This document shows positions 34,503 through 47,082 of a stretch of 64,000 bases of DNA, piece by piece. A model generated the notes under the pieces. The model was given only the letters and a program-made list of their open reading frames with translations. It did no database searches and was not told the DNA's origin. This DNA comes from Acholoe squamosa (Eukaryota; Annelida; Polychaeta; Phyllodocida; Polynoidae): the NCBI GenBank assembly GCA_949317995.1, contig OX439045.1, positions 44,163,693-44,227,692 on the forward strand, in the 5' to 3' direction. Position 1 is the first letter of the stretch. Each line of letters begins with the position of its first letter. Made by a program: the position numbers and the translations under genes.

Positions 34503-37434
34503 ATTTGCTTAATTGACAAGCCTCATACTGAGATTTCCCATTCATTACTACTTGCTACTGATTAATTTGAAAATAGTTTACTTAAGATTGCTGTGATATA
34601 TGTTGGGGATGTAAAGGGATGTGAATAAAATGATTGACAACATAGATTCAATGAGTATTAACCAAAGTACCCATTGTCTATTATAAGCCTCCAGTCTTCT
34701 ATTTCTGTGCCCTGTGGTTCACCTCTTGGGCTGCCCTCTGGGTTGTCTGAAGGTGTGAGTGACCCCTCTCCTACCCCCTCTAGGTGTTAACCCCCGGGCA
34801 GCACCAGAAGCAGCGTAGTTGTTGATGAGGTGCTAATTAGGTTACCTCCCATCTTCACCTTTACAGGCAGACCTGATATAGGTGATTACCGAAGGTGTGG
34901 CTATAATTGTCCACGTGCCCTATGGACATCAGCTGTTATCAACATGTGATGGAGACCTAGTGCCCTTCTCTAAATGGGGTTAATTTATTCATCAGCAAGT
35001 ATAATCGATATTGCATAGAAAAAGAGAACACGTGAAGGACTTGTGACCTAGAGATGCAATTGATAAGAAAGGTGTGGTTTTTAAAACAGTTTGACCCTTA
35101 AAACTCCCAAAACCATATAAAGCATGGTTTTCATGTTAGATGGTCCGAAGTACAGTAGTCTGGGCTAGAATATATGGTTTCATTTAAATAGAATTATAAT
35201 GAAATTGTGTCCTTGGTACAACTTGTCATATACCCTGTAATACAATGTAACTATACAATAGACTACATCTGGAAATTATATCAAGAATGACTTATATCAG
35301 TATGTTATGTACGCGGTTCTGCAGGGCATTTCTCAAGATGGTCCAACTAGACAGAACCAGTACGTCTTGAAACCCTCAATATCAGAGTGGGTGATTGTAG
35401 GTAACACACTACGACTACTCTGTATGATCAGCACTTAAGGCAGTAATTACATATGGTTTTTTAGGGCAGTTGTACCGATGCAATTATTAGCGACTACTAG
35501 ATGCAGGGCTGTAATGGCATTTAACTGAGGGATCTCACTATAACTTGAAGGGAGTCTAGTCATACCATCTTAAGAAATGCCTTCCAGACACGATGAGAGA
35601 AAGTACGGTGGAAGTATTGGGATTAACAACTTCTTTGATCATCATTCCTGGTAAACATATCAAAACTGCGTGTTATGCACTTCTTTGGACAGAGTACACA
35701 GACTATTCACAGACATTGAGAGCTACGTTCACCGTGAATATGCCAATTATATTTCTCTGGCCTTTATACTTACAAAGATACTGCCTACCAGCACGATTAC
35801 CCTTTGTGATAATGAGGAAATAGTTGGAAGCCTGTCCTTCCATTCCTCTCCCTTTTTACTGCCATTGAACTAGTGTTCCTCTTCCATGGTGCTTTGTTTG
35901 TTAGGATCGCTAATAATGAGAGCTGGATAGGTATAGCCTTCACAATTGGCCTCAGTGTATCTAATGTGACATGCTCTTGGAATTTCAAAGAAAAACAAAT
36001 CTGAGAAGAAAAATTCCATCACTTAGGATCAAGGTTTGTAATGATTATCTAATAAAAATGTAGATGTCAATGTTACATACGAAAAAGGGGAAACACTTGA
36101 TTTTGAGGAAAACAGCCATTTTTTTTCTAAAATTAGCGCCAGTTATTGTTTTGAAAAGATGTCCAATGTAAAAGGTTTATAATGTCAAGTTGTAGCTTGC
36201 CATATATGTGGCCACTAATACATCAAATCATGCAGTGTTTTACCTGTACATCATAGACTACCTTATGCACATGCACCTGCGGTCTACCCTCCTAGACCCA
36301 TTGTCCATTGTCTGTGACCATGCAGTGTCAGCTGGTGTCTGCCCTCCAGGGTCAGCCTGCATGTAACAGGGTCTGTGTGCACTCTTAATGCTCCCTTTGT
36401 AGTCTGAGGATAACTTTACATCACTATCATATCCACCATAATGCATAACATGTACATGGATTTCAAGCGAAGATCAGTTTAAAATGTCATTGAGCTTTCG
36501 TGCCCTCTGGACTTTTTCAATTTCACTCATGCATACCACTTTTAACTGTTTCAGTGTTGTGTCCATTTATTGATAGAGATTAAATTGTTATGAAGAACAT
36601 TTCCATAATTATTGAAGACGTGTCTTATATCAGAGAAAGACTTTGTCCACAAGCTTAATCACTACATAATATGGGCCAACTAAAATGTCAGTTATTCCTA
36701 GAACATTGTCTTCAATTTCACATCATGCAGGATATCAATATTCCATGGTTCATCCGCTATCAACTGTCGACCATAATACGATCTCAGCTCAGTTATGAGA
36801 GGTTCGAATTACAGTAGCATTTGATGTGTTTCAATTAGGGTTCTTTCAATATGAATGCATACAGTTGGAACTACTTTATTTGGTTAAAAATGTTAATGTA
36901 GCATTATTGATAGATGTAGTAATTTCTTGATTTCCCACTAGAATTATATTTGCATTTGATACATATACTTACGTGACAGCCTTCAAAATGAATCCCAAAC
37001 ATAGTAGCCCTACACAATCATAACCTCAAAAGGTGATCCTTAGGCAGTAAATGTGCATATGTATGTATACATGAGATGGATTCTTCCAAAATGTCAAAGT
37101 GAAGAGGCATTACAACACTGTTGCTGTCAATAAGTTGATGAATAAAAAAGTACTTTGTAACACTTTGGTGAATATTGCGCAGGGTATAGGGAGGGAATGG
37201 GCAGTGGTGTGGGAGACTGGGATGGCCGGCGGGGCTGAGTCACTTTACGGTATCAAACTGGATCAATCGGGAGCCACTTTAGTCTCATCCCCCTGCCCGC
37301 AGGGGTGCACAGAGGTTACACCACCCGATCACCAGATATTGACCAGCGTCCCAGGTCAGACGTCCCGATAACCAATCAGCCCCAGGCCATACGGCCCACG
37401 TTCCCAACTCACCCCAGACCGTGCAGATGGTCAG
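34503..37434. other. Non-coding stretch
   Basis: AT-rich. Frames of up to 90 codons (37099-37371) have no recognisable domain. Nothing else is supported. Confidence 0.4.
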
Positions 37435-37650
37435 AAGAGAGTTGATGTGATGGGATGTGTTGTGGTGTGATGTGGTGTTTTGCTGTATGGTGAGGTGTGG
37501 TGTTTTGCTATGTGGTGTGATGTGAAGTATTATCTGTTGATGTGTTGTAATGTCCTGCGTTGCCTGTGATTTGACAAATGGTGTATATGGTGTGTTATGA
37601 TGTGGGATGTTATGTTGGGCTGTGATGTATTAGGTTGTGGTACATTATAA
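37435..37650 (+). repeat. TG-rich low-complexity region
   Basis: Irregular GTGATGTG, GTGGTGTTTTGCT and TGATGTG words with no fixed period, a decayed minisatellite. Confidence 0.65.
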
Positions 37651-40159
37651 AATATAGCTGCTGAATCTGCCAGGGATCCTAGTAGAACTGAAAAATTAAC
37701 CACTGTAACTGCATTGCAGTGAAGTGGAGTAGTTTCTACAATAAAGCAGTACAGACAGTGCACATAATTATAATGGTTAAGGAATCTCTGTAAAAATAAT
37801 TATGGGTCCCTAGCGACTTTTGGACAAGGATGTTACTGTTATTTAAATGACAATTTTTGCAGTGTATGGTTTTAGTGTGCTGTAGTGTGGCATGGTGTTT
37901 TTTAGGGAACTTTATTCAGATCAAATGAAATGAATAAAGAGATCCACCTGAATTGCTCCAAACTGAATATTCCTTTACCTGTTAGCCTAAAAGCGTATTT
38001 GACCTGGCTCCGCCTCATGGAACACTGCTTTAAAAACGAACTAAATCATGAGGAACATTCAGTTTGGATCGATTCTTGTGAATCTTTGTCTATCGATTGA
38101 CCAATGGGCACTGGTGATCTAAAGTGACCCTACTGACGTTTGATTTAACTAATTTAATCGACGGATGCTTGAAATAACCAGAGCTTAAATATTTATTTTG
38201 TTCAAATGTGTCAACCCATTATTATGACTGAATTATTCCCAGAAAGCGTCGTTATCCATTTAAGATGTTGGCACTTTTCTTTTATCTGAACACTTCCATA
38301 TTTCGCAGTTTACTACTTGGTCCCCTATCACGCCATTTCTATCCCCTAAAGCCATAGTAACAGTGACGCCCGATTTATATTTCCGGTAGCACTGTTTCCG
38401 TTTCCTGGGCCGCCATCTAATCAAGTCCATGAAAAACTATCCCCATATAATCCACATACCAATCCACCCACTCTTCCGCCCATTTCCAAAAGTATTTACC
38501 ACGTCCTCTGTACCAGTGTGCATACACCCACCAGCTCTGAGTCAGTTACATGTAGTTCTAAACACACTGGTGGACATCACGTCAGGAGCAGAGTGGAAAA
38601 CACAGTAGCGCATGTCCAAGCTGTCGTTAATGTGTTCAGACCCATGCACTCTGGATGCAACCTCCAGACAGGGGATGGTTTTTTAGTGAAGGGAGGGAAA
38701 GGTTAGGGCAGGGGGTAGACAGGAGAGTATGGGTGGGTGGGGGAGGGGTTAGAGGGAGTGGTGAGGTAAGGGAGGAGGAGGCAGGTGACTAATACAGGGG
38801 GTGGGTCAGAGGTGAGACTGGTAGCGACCCCCAAGGACTCGTGGCGGGCTTTGGGGCCAGGGTTGAGTCCTGCAGGGTCAGGGCATGGCCGGGCTGGAAT
38901 GAGAGAACCCCGACAGCTGATTGATTAGCGGTTATTGCGTTAATTCTCATGTCCAAGTTGGGGTGCCATCAGTCCCGGTGCACATGCAATTTCTTCATCT
39001 CTTATCACACTTCAGATTAATTTTGGTCTATAAAGGCCATGAAGAAATCAATATTCCAAAACAGACCAAACCCACCAAAATACGTGTATTTATAATGACA
39101 TCAATACATGCACACACTTGAGAGTGAGAATGATATTTCATATATAGCCTGGTAGGATTAAGTAAAATGTCATTAGTGTCGCCCTTAATTTTTTTGTTTT
39201 GCAATCTGAAATCAAGGTTAATATTAATTAATAGCTGAACAAGATCAGCTGAGTTTGACAAAATATCATATCAATATTGGCAGTCACTCTTAGAGGCTAC
39301 TGCTAGATAAGAGTTACTAAAACACTACTCACGACCACCAAAGCTTTCGGGGGCAGTCCCCACAGAGCCCACAAGGATTGTTGGTCTGTCACTCATTTGA
39401 AGCCATTCATTACAGTCTCTGGCGGCCCGTGCCAATATGGCGGGTGATCAGGTATCACAACACAAACCAAAGTCCCAACACACTCCTTTTGATGTCGCCC
39501 ACCTGAGCGTGGTGGACCCACTTTGAGTTGGATCCTAGCCTCTGGATCCTCTTGATCCTCCAGCACTGACTGTAAGGCCTTCGTGCCAGACAGGGGGAAG
39601 CCCCCAAACTCCATCACCCCGTCATTTAGCCCTTCAATGAAGGCATATTGTATAATGCTTTATGGATTTGACCTTCATGAAACATGGATGCAGCCATTAC
39701 GAGCCTGCTTGCCAATTCTGCAACAATTCTGTATACCATGATGAAGTGTAAGCGGCATCCTCCAATGCTGTGCTAGCAACTGCATTCAAAAAGCACTGCC
39801 TTATGTGTATTGTAATCGACGGCAAAGGCACCTGAATTTGAGAGCATTATGGGACCCTTAGAGGGTTAACAACCACTCCCTCACCACTACACACATACAC
39901 AAGCTCCCCCTCCTCATCAGTACCAATCTCCTCAAGTACCATTGGCGGAAGTTGCTCCAGCGGCGGGTGGCGGAATTAAACAGTGGCATTACTAGGAGTC
40001 TTTCATGTCAGTGCTGGAATAGGGAATAGTAACACCAGTCCCCCACCCCCATCGGTCCCCTACGTAGGAGCCACATCTCACTGGTCCTTTTTCCGCCCCA
40101 AAGGACCTGGAGGGCACGTGGGGACAAGCAGCCGATGATTACAGGCGCCTAGTTTCAAT
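37651..40159. other. Non-coding stretch
   Basis: 37900-38260 is unique AT-rich sequence containing ATCGATTGACCAAT and TTAACTAATTTAATCGA, candidate enhancer-like composition. 38690-38800 is a G-rich, purine-biased block. No exon is supported. Confidence 0.35.
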
Positions 40160-40420
40160 ATTTTGGCCCGCTTTTGTCGGGAGTTTCGGGAGGTCCTTTA
40201 TGACAAAAATAGGAGGTGGGGCGGTGGGGATAAAAAAGAGGGGATGAAGTCGGGTGATGCAATCGGCGGGGCGAGGAGGCCAGGCCCCCGAAGGCCTGCC
40301 TTCGGACAAAGAGGGTGGGAGGGCGGGCTGAAGGCCGGGGGGCTCAGGGCTCAGGGCTGGGACAGGGGGCATGGCAGGGCAAGGGGCAGGGCAGGGTCGT
40401 GGTGGGTCTGAGAGACGGTG
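40160..40420. other. GC-rich purine-biased segment
   Basis: G-rich on the plus strand with open frames on both strands (77 and 82 codons). No domain, splice site or promoter signal is convincing. CAGGGC repeats occur at about 40345-40395. Confidence 0.4.
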
Positions 40421-41384
40421 GATTCATACGACTTCGGGGCCAGGATGGGATGGTCCCATCATGAGTAAGTGAAACTGGCAGGATAGGGCATGGCTAGGGT
40501 AGATACAGAGCAGAATGAATTTATAACTTTGGGTGATATCCTAGATGTAATTCTTCCTCTTGTAACAGTAGTAATGGAATATATAGATCCCCATTATCCC
40601 TTCTAGAGCAGGACGGACAGTGTATATTTATAGATACCATACACTGTAGAAAATGTCTGTTAAATCTACCAGGCATCTCTGTAAACTTTACAGTAACCAG
40701 CATATTTGTGATGCATTGAATTAATGTAATTCCCACACTCTGAAGCTCCGGTAAGCAGTGTAGTATAGCACCATGTCACACAGAATACCCGTAAAAATAT
40801 AGTCGAAAGCTTTGCCTCAAAGTTGCTGGAGAACAGTCAATATTTTGACAGCATCAACAATTTTTCTTTTTTTTTCACTGTGGAGATCCTTCGATACAAA
40901 TAATTATGACAACCAAAAAAAAATAAAAATACCACAAGGTAAGCCGGGCATCATAATAGACGTAACTAGTGTTAAGCCTAGTAGCAATCATGTTATTTCA
41001 GTAGTGACCATATAGGCCTACATGCACTTCGGATCCCTTATATGCCAGTATTTTTGTTTTCACTAAAGATTAAAGCTCTGGAGATCTCGACCTTGAGGGA
41101 GACGGTTGGGATGTTGTTGTGGTATTGGTAAGGTGCCATTAGCTTTTGTACGTGTCAGGGACATACAGATGCATTGCTGTTTGCCCTTGACTGATATGTT
41201 TATCCATTGACACGTGTTGTCCAACCCCTGATTAACCGATGTACAGGGGTACGTGAGTACGTCTCTATTTCCTGTGTTTGGATAAACTTGATGTCCTCTA
41301 TATGTGCATTATAAATGCAGATAAAAAAAAAGTAAATTCTCATGGCGTGCTTTGGCGAATATAGTGAAAAATTGTATTGGGAGA

Positions 41385-41460
41385 TAGAGAGGGAGAGGCG
41401 AGGGCAGACGTAAAGAGAAAGAGAGACAGAAGAAAGAGAAAGAGAGACAGAGGAAAAGAA
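41385..41460 (+). repeat. GA-rich microsatellite
   Basis: Repeated GAGAGGGAGAGGCGAGG, AAAGAGAGACAG and AGAAAG words. Confidence 0.75.
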
Positions 41461-41609
41461 AGCATATCGCCGAAAATTTACGCCATATTGTGTTCCGTTA
41501 CCTCTGCTGGTGTCGTATTTAAATGGGCAATTATTCTTAACTAGAATGTATGAATGAAACAACCCTATCGCCTCCAAATTCGCACCATCGCAAAATGTGT
41601 CGGGGATAT

Positions 41610-41629
41610 ACTACTAGTATACTAGTAGT
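41610..41629. repeat. 20-bp perfect palindrome
   Basis: ACTACTAGTATACTAGTAGT is fully self-complementary and lies 6 bp before a (TA)40 tract. Confidence 0.85.
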
Positions 41630-41630
41630 T

Positions 41631-41634
<4 letters not shown>

Positions 41635-41714
<80 letters not shown>
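41635..41714. repeat. (TA)40 microsatellite
   Basis: Uninterrupted TA dinucleotides for 80 bp. A second tract follows 160 bp later. Confidence 0.95.
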
Positions 41715-41715
<1 letters not shown>

Positions 41716-41873
41716 CATGTGAGTAGTATATAGAAATGTGACCCTGCGCCTGTCAGGAAGAGGACAGGACGCTGGTCTATGCTACCAGCTACCAGCACTG
41801 GTCTCAGTGACTCAAACTTAGTCTCTCTTTACATTATCCTTTGAATAAGGGTTCCCACACAAAGTACAGTACA

Positions 41874-41874
<1 letters not shown>

Positions 41875-41947
<73 letters not shown>
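41875..41947. repeat. (TA)n microsatellite
   Basis: Uninterrupted TA for 73 bp. With the 41635 tract it brackets a 160-bp unique spacer. Confidence 0.95.
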
Positions 41948-41949
<2 letters not shown>

Positions 41950-43727
41950 TCTACAAAAACACTGTTTAGCACCTGTACCAACATGAGCCCACATCCTGAA
42001 GCTGCACCCATGCCTCGATTGGCACATGTCAGTAGTATAGCAGCTTGTCGGTCTGCAGCAGGCATACATCTCCATATACCTAGAAGCACGTGTCAGTGGC
42101 CTTATCCACGCCCACCCTATCAGAACACCACCATCACTATTCCCCACCCCTTGTCATGCCAGCCCCTGGAGTTCCTCCAGGCGTATACAGTGAGCCTTCC
42201 TCCGGAGAAAATTACTGACCTCCAGGTCAGAGCTCTAAGTGGAAGGCGGTGTCTCGGCTCGTCCCGGCCCGCCCTGTTGACTACACCCCTGTGCCTCGTG
42301 GAGGGTTATGGTTGTGGGTATGGTAAGTCAGTGTTGTAAAATAAATTGGGGTAGAGTAACCCATATAGTGGAATATTCATATTTGATTCCGTCAGGCTAC
42401 ATGATATGACGACTCGATTGATACAACCCAATCAAAACCGTCTAGCGGTTCATGATAATTACTATCATTCGTCAGTATTATCCACTCAATCATATTCCCC
42501 AGAATAATGATACATGCATTTCGCAATAATGTGTGTAACTCCTCTGATGCATGACTAGTAGTAACATGGAAACAAGTGACGAGTTTCCACCAAATCGCAC
42601 AAGATTTTCTATTGAATCGATCTGAATTTAATATGATTTCCCAAAAGTTGCTTCCAGGTATGATACCACAGACCCTACCAGTGGTAGGTCCAGGCATATG
42701 TAGAAGGAGAGTGTGGGCCTCCCTGGATCCGCAACTGCCTTATTATTAGTACGAGATATGTGGGAGCCCTTCAGCGGAATATCTTTTTCCCATGCTTTTC
42801 ATGTCGGGATCTCTATTACATTTTGTGTAGGATATTAAAACTTTTTGCCCTGATGGCTCACCATAGCTGAATTGCTACATGGGGTGAGACAGTGAAAGCC
42901 TTTGTACCTGTCAGTGTATACCATCTTGGGGATTAGAGCTCTCTATGTGCGCTCACCCAATGTGACAGGCGCCTATTTGCGCCACCTGTCAGCCAAGTGG
43001 GATACTAATCTCTGTACCAAATAGGGCCATCTCCTTTGGGTGCGCCACAGCAATGTGTGTTTACGTTTTGGGAATACTGTGAGGTGTCTTAGCACTGAGA
43101 GAATTGCTACGGTTCTGTATGTATGGCAAAGGGGGGAAATTGGCGATATGGCAGTCATGATTTGTGGGAAGGAAAAAATATGTAAATGCTATTGTGCTCG
43201 TCACGTTTAAACCGCTACATCTATTGTGAGTTAGAATCAGCAGCAATTCTTTACAAAGGCATTAGGCACATACTTGAATTAAACATACACCTTTACAGCA
43301 GTGCTCTTGTTGATCTGTGACTTTTGGTCAATAAGACGTGTCTAAATCAACTGCACTAATTCTTAGCGTAATGTCTCATTATGTAATCAGGAGTTTGATG
43401 TAGCAAAGCACTACGTGTGTTCGTCCCAACGGTAAGGATCGATACTCCCATCTGGCATGTATATATTGCACACTACTGTATTAAACCAAAATAAAAAAAA
43501 AAGGTCTCAAAGGAGTCTTGCTATCGAGATCTTAGGGACATATTACATTTAGCACTATTTTGTTGTTATATGATATTGTAGAAAACATACAAACAAAAGA
43601 AATACAGCGCAATCATCATTATTGGGAATGATGGAGGTTAAGTGGGGGGGGGGGAGGTAGATGGGCGGAGTTAAATGCGGACAGGCCTCATCGAGGTGAA
43701 TGCGATGCAAGAATGTTCCATGGGAGT
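41948..43727. other. Non-coding stretch
   Basis: A 118-codon plus-strand frame at 41983-42339 starts at the end of the TA tract. I recognise no domain and its codons show no clear bias, so it is not called as a gene. A G10 run lies at about 43647. Confidence 0.4.
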
Positions 43728-43917
43728 GGACATTTGCATTTATGTCATGGCCTACGGGGTTAATTTGCTTTTAGATAAAGAAAAACAGCTCAGCTTCGTT
43801 TAGAATCAAAGATGGCAGACCCCATTGAATAAAATCACATTGTATTCCATGCCTCCCATGGAATACGGCTGTTCTAGTACTAATCTATAGTAACGGTCTT
43901 ATCTGCCATGCCATAAA
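43728..43917 (-). repeat. Dispersed repeat, copy B (inverted partner at 30979)
   Basis: Reverse complement of the 30979-31168 block with scattered substitutions and small indels. It starts GACATTTGCATTTATGTCAT on the plus strand. Confidence 0.7.
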
Positions 43918-44247
43918 AGAATGTATACAATTCTTGTTAGAAGTTGATTATACAGTTGGCCTCGTGAAACCAGCAATGGCTACATCATGGCAAACCATGT
44001 CAATTGACAATCCGTACACTGTAAAAATCTCCTAATAAATCGAAATGGAAAAATTAATTGGTAACGACAATCAAAAAGGGAAAAAAGCATAACAAAATCA
44101 GGTGGACAAAAACACCCAATAACATTGCAGTCTGCATCATCGTTAAGCTCGCTCAAGATTTAAATTAACGGGTTGCCTTGATGACGGACTTCCGGACGCC
44201 GACGTGACCCTTGGTGCCATGTGGGAAGCCCCTGTTGGGTCGATCGA

Positions 44248-44306
44248 TGACGTCACGTCACGCCAAGACGCTCTCCAGTTGCCGTGAAGGCTACTAGAGG
44301 GCGCCA
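44248..44306. promoter_or_regulatory. CRE palindrome and CTCF-like motif
   Basis: A full CRE palindrome TGACGTCA at 44248-44255 is followed by an overlapping ACGTCACG, then the CTCF-like GCTACTAGAGGGCGCCA at 44290-44306. They lie in a CpG-richer patch (44180-44310). Function is inferred from motif match only. Confidence 0.35.
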
Positions 44307-44450
44307 TCAGGGTTGGAGTTAAGGGTTGGTCCGTGAGAGGGACAAGGGGCGAGGCCAGGGGGGCAGGAACGAGCATGAGCAGGTGGGGAGAGAGGGTTGA
44401 AATCCTTTCTGGTTGACTTCTAGATATGGTCCTGATGGTATCCTCTTCTT

Positions 44451-44454
<4 letters not shown>

Positions 44455-44522
<68 letters not shown>
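44455..44522. repeat. (AT)34 microsatellite
   Basis: Uninterrupted AT dinucleotides. Confidence 0.95.
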
Positions 44523-44524
<2 letters not shown>

Positions 44525-45884
44525 TTTTTTTCTAGTGTTAAGATTCGTTTTGTATAAAACTGGATGGTGGAATTTTGAACTTAAAGAACACTGTTTAGCC
44601 CCTAGATATTAGTTAGTGTATGGCTACTCGAAGCCATCAATGAGTTAGGATATGGTACCTAGATGAGTTAGTGCTGAGTTAGTCTTAGCAGACATACTAA
44701 TGTATAACAGATCATCGTGTATTACATTGGATGATCTCAGAATGATGGTGACCGGAGAGGGTTATCGTCTTTGATAAGATTCTGGCCTACTCTAACATTA
44801 CATGAACGCGTTTCTATCTAGTCCTTAACTAGATCATGTCCGACCTTCAGAGTACACTACCAAATGAATAACAAACGTCCAGTGTATCACAGGGGACAGA
44901 GCTGATGGGGTCTACAGAGGGTCGGTGGTGGATTGGGTTTAAGAGTCCACAGTCGGAGTGGGATGGACGTTGAGTGTTTGTCTCTGTGTGGCGCAGTGGA
45001 GAGTGGGCCCTCTCCGCCATTGCTGAAGTCAGGTTAATCAACTCTCGCTGCGTCCGAGAGGCTGCGTGATGTGGGGAAGCCGCGCAATTTCGAGTCTATT
45101 GTCCGGTGTGCAGACGACATTTGACGTAAACTTTGCCCCCAGGCTGACGTCATTCATGTTGTGTACATGCGGGGATGTATAGGTCCATATTGACAAGATA
45201 AGAGGCAGATTTATAAGGAAAATTGTCGTTTTTATAGAACAGTGTGAGTGGTGAAAAGTAGGCCAAGCCACGAAAATTAAATTTTGTGCTGCTTTCTTGA
45301 AGCTTCAGATCAAGATCCCCACCTCACATACCTTTTACATATCCGATCGATCTAATGCAATTTTAATGATAACAGGTGAGGATTTCTGCCTCCATCATCA
45401 CCAAAAGCCCCCCCCCCCTCCACACACACATAAACACAAATCAGTCTAAATAGCTTTCAAGTCCGTCCTTAAGACGTCATCTAATTTGTCATCCTACACA
45501 ATTCAAGCGCCTTTCCTAAGTGCTGAGCAATGTTTTGACTTTTTTTTTGTCTATAACATGAAAAAAAGCGACAGTAGGTGGATTTAGAATCTATTGGTCC
45601 CAATTATGCTATGCCCTTTGAACAGTATTCTTTTGGGTTTCCATTGCTATACCAGAATTAAAACAATATGCCAAAAGTCAAATATCTTATTGGAATCACC
45701 AAATTTCCCCTCCCCTCTATGAAGCTGTAAGAAGGGACAATTTCAGTAACTGTTAAGGTTTGATATAATCTCGTGCCATTTGCTCTTTGATAATCTATTT
45801 TCTGCTTTCGGCGAACCTTCAGTGAATACTGGTATCAAAATTATACTTTGTTTAGGCAAAAAAAAAATATATATATAATTGTAA
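44523..45884. other. Non-coding stretch
   Basis: AT-rich with a C9 run and (CA)n at about 45410-45432. A GC-balanced patch at 44880-45130 carries only short frames. Confidence 0.4.
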
Positions 45885-46242
45885 GTTTCCGGTAACACGG
45901 TACAAAAAGTTGAGGTAGGTAGGTCGGACTTTTTTTTTAATTTTTTTGTTTTTTGCTGACAAATATGTTGGCCGAAATATTGAGTTTTTATGATTGATAA
46001 CGATCAATATTAGCTATCATACCTGCCAAAATGTATAAAGCTTCAGTATAAATCTAGGGTCCCTTGCTTGGATGGAAGGGAAATCTTAAGATACTAGAAA
46101 TATGAAATGAATGTGAAAAATTATGAATAATATTGAAAAAATTATGAAAATATATGAAAAATTTTGAAAAATTTATGAACAATTTCTTCAAAAATTCTGA
46201 GGTCAGCCCTGTTTGGCTGAGGTAGGTCGGGTTACCGGAAAC
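45885..46242. mobile_element. TIR element with GTTTCCGGTAAC ends
   Basis: Left GTTTCCGGTAACACGG and inverted right GTTTCCGGTAACCCGAC are terminal repeats. Both arms also contain GAGGTAGGT(C) words. The interior (46090-46190) is a degenerate array of ATTATGAAAAAT-like units. No transposase. Non-autonomous DNA transposon of unassigned superfamily. Confidence 0.7.
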
Positions 46243-46838
46243 CGACCTTTTTATGGCCTTATATAACGGATTGGGCATTTTAAATTCTTTATCTTAATTT
46301 CCTTGAGATGCGTATATGGTATGTTAGCGTATGAGGGAAATGAATTATACAAGTGGGAGACACGGAACAGACACCGTAGACAGGTCTTCATTCAGAATTA
46401 CAATAAATCAACCAGAATCCATGATTTCAATCCAATGCGAATACATTAAGCGTTTCACCTCCCATAACTATAATATACTCCAGCGTTGCTTACTTCAAAA
46501 TTGCACACAGTATTCCTTCCCATGATTCCAACTCTACACCTACCTGGTCGTAAACCCCCATACATAACCATGAAAACCTTGAGATAACCTCTCTGTAGGA
46601 GCCATATGGAAGGAGACGGCGCTGTATCACTTGGCCAGTTACTATTTTTGACGTGAACGTTGCGGTGGATGAAACTGTCAGCACCATTAAGGTGAAAGGG
46701 TGATCAATCCGACTGAGGTTATAAGGAGGAGGTGTATTGGGGGATGGCAACTGATAGCCGCATATCACCTCCCAAACACATGTCACCATATCAACACGGG
46801 TCAGGGACTCAGGGCAACTCCAAGACCACCCCTCCCCG
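46243..46838. other. Non-coding stretch
   Basis: No supported feature. A 99-codon minus-strand frame (46490-46789) has no recognisable domain. Confidence 0.4.
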
Positions 46839-47082
46839 CTAACCCTTTAAGAACGAGACAGTAACCCAATGATTCATACTCAATTCATGTCCACTGGATA
46901 TTGTGATGCCTGAATGGACTCCTGTGAGGATCTAATACTTTATAATGAATTGTGTTAAACGTATTGGATTGACACACCTTGATAGACTGCTGTAATGTCG
47001 GGATATACTTGCAGTCGCTGCATCCTTGTAATGTGCCAATGAAACATTGAGGAATGTGACCATGTCATCCCTAAAGGGCTAA
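46839..47082. mobile_element. piggyBac-like MITE with CTAA target
   Basis: CTAA occurs immediately outside both ends. The element starts CCCTTTAAGAACGA and its inverted right end starts CCCTTTAGGGATGA. CCC...GGG ends resemble the TTAA-flanked elements at 12557 and 20208, but the duplicated tetramer is CTAA. Could be piggyBac using a variant target. Confidence 0.55.

Noticed and set aside
41983-42339. 118-codon plus-strand frame between TA tracts
   Set aside because: No domain recognised; begins in unique sequence right after a microsatellite, no splice or promoter evidence.
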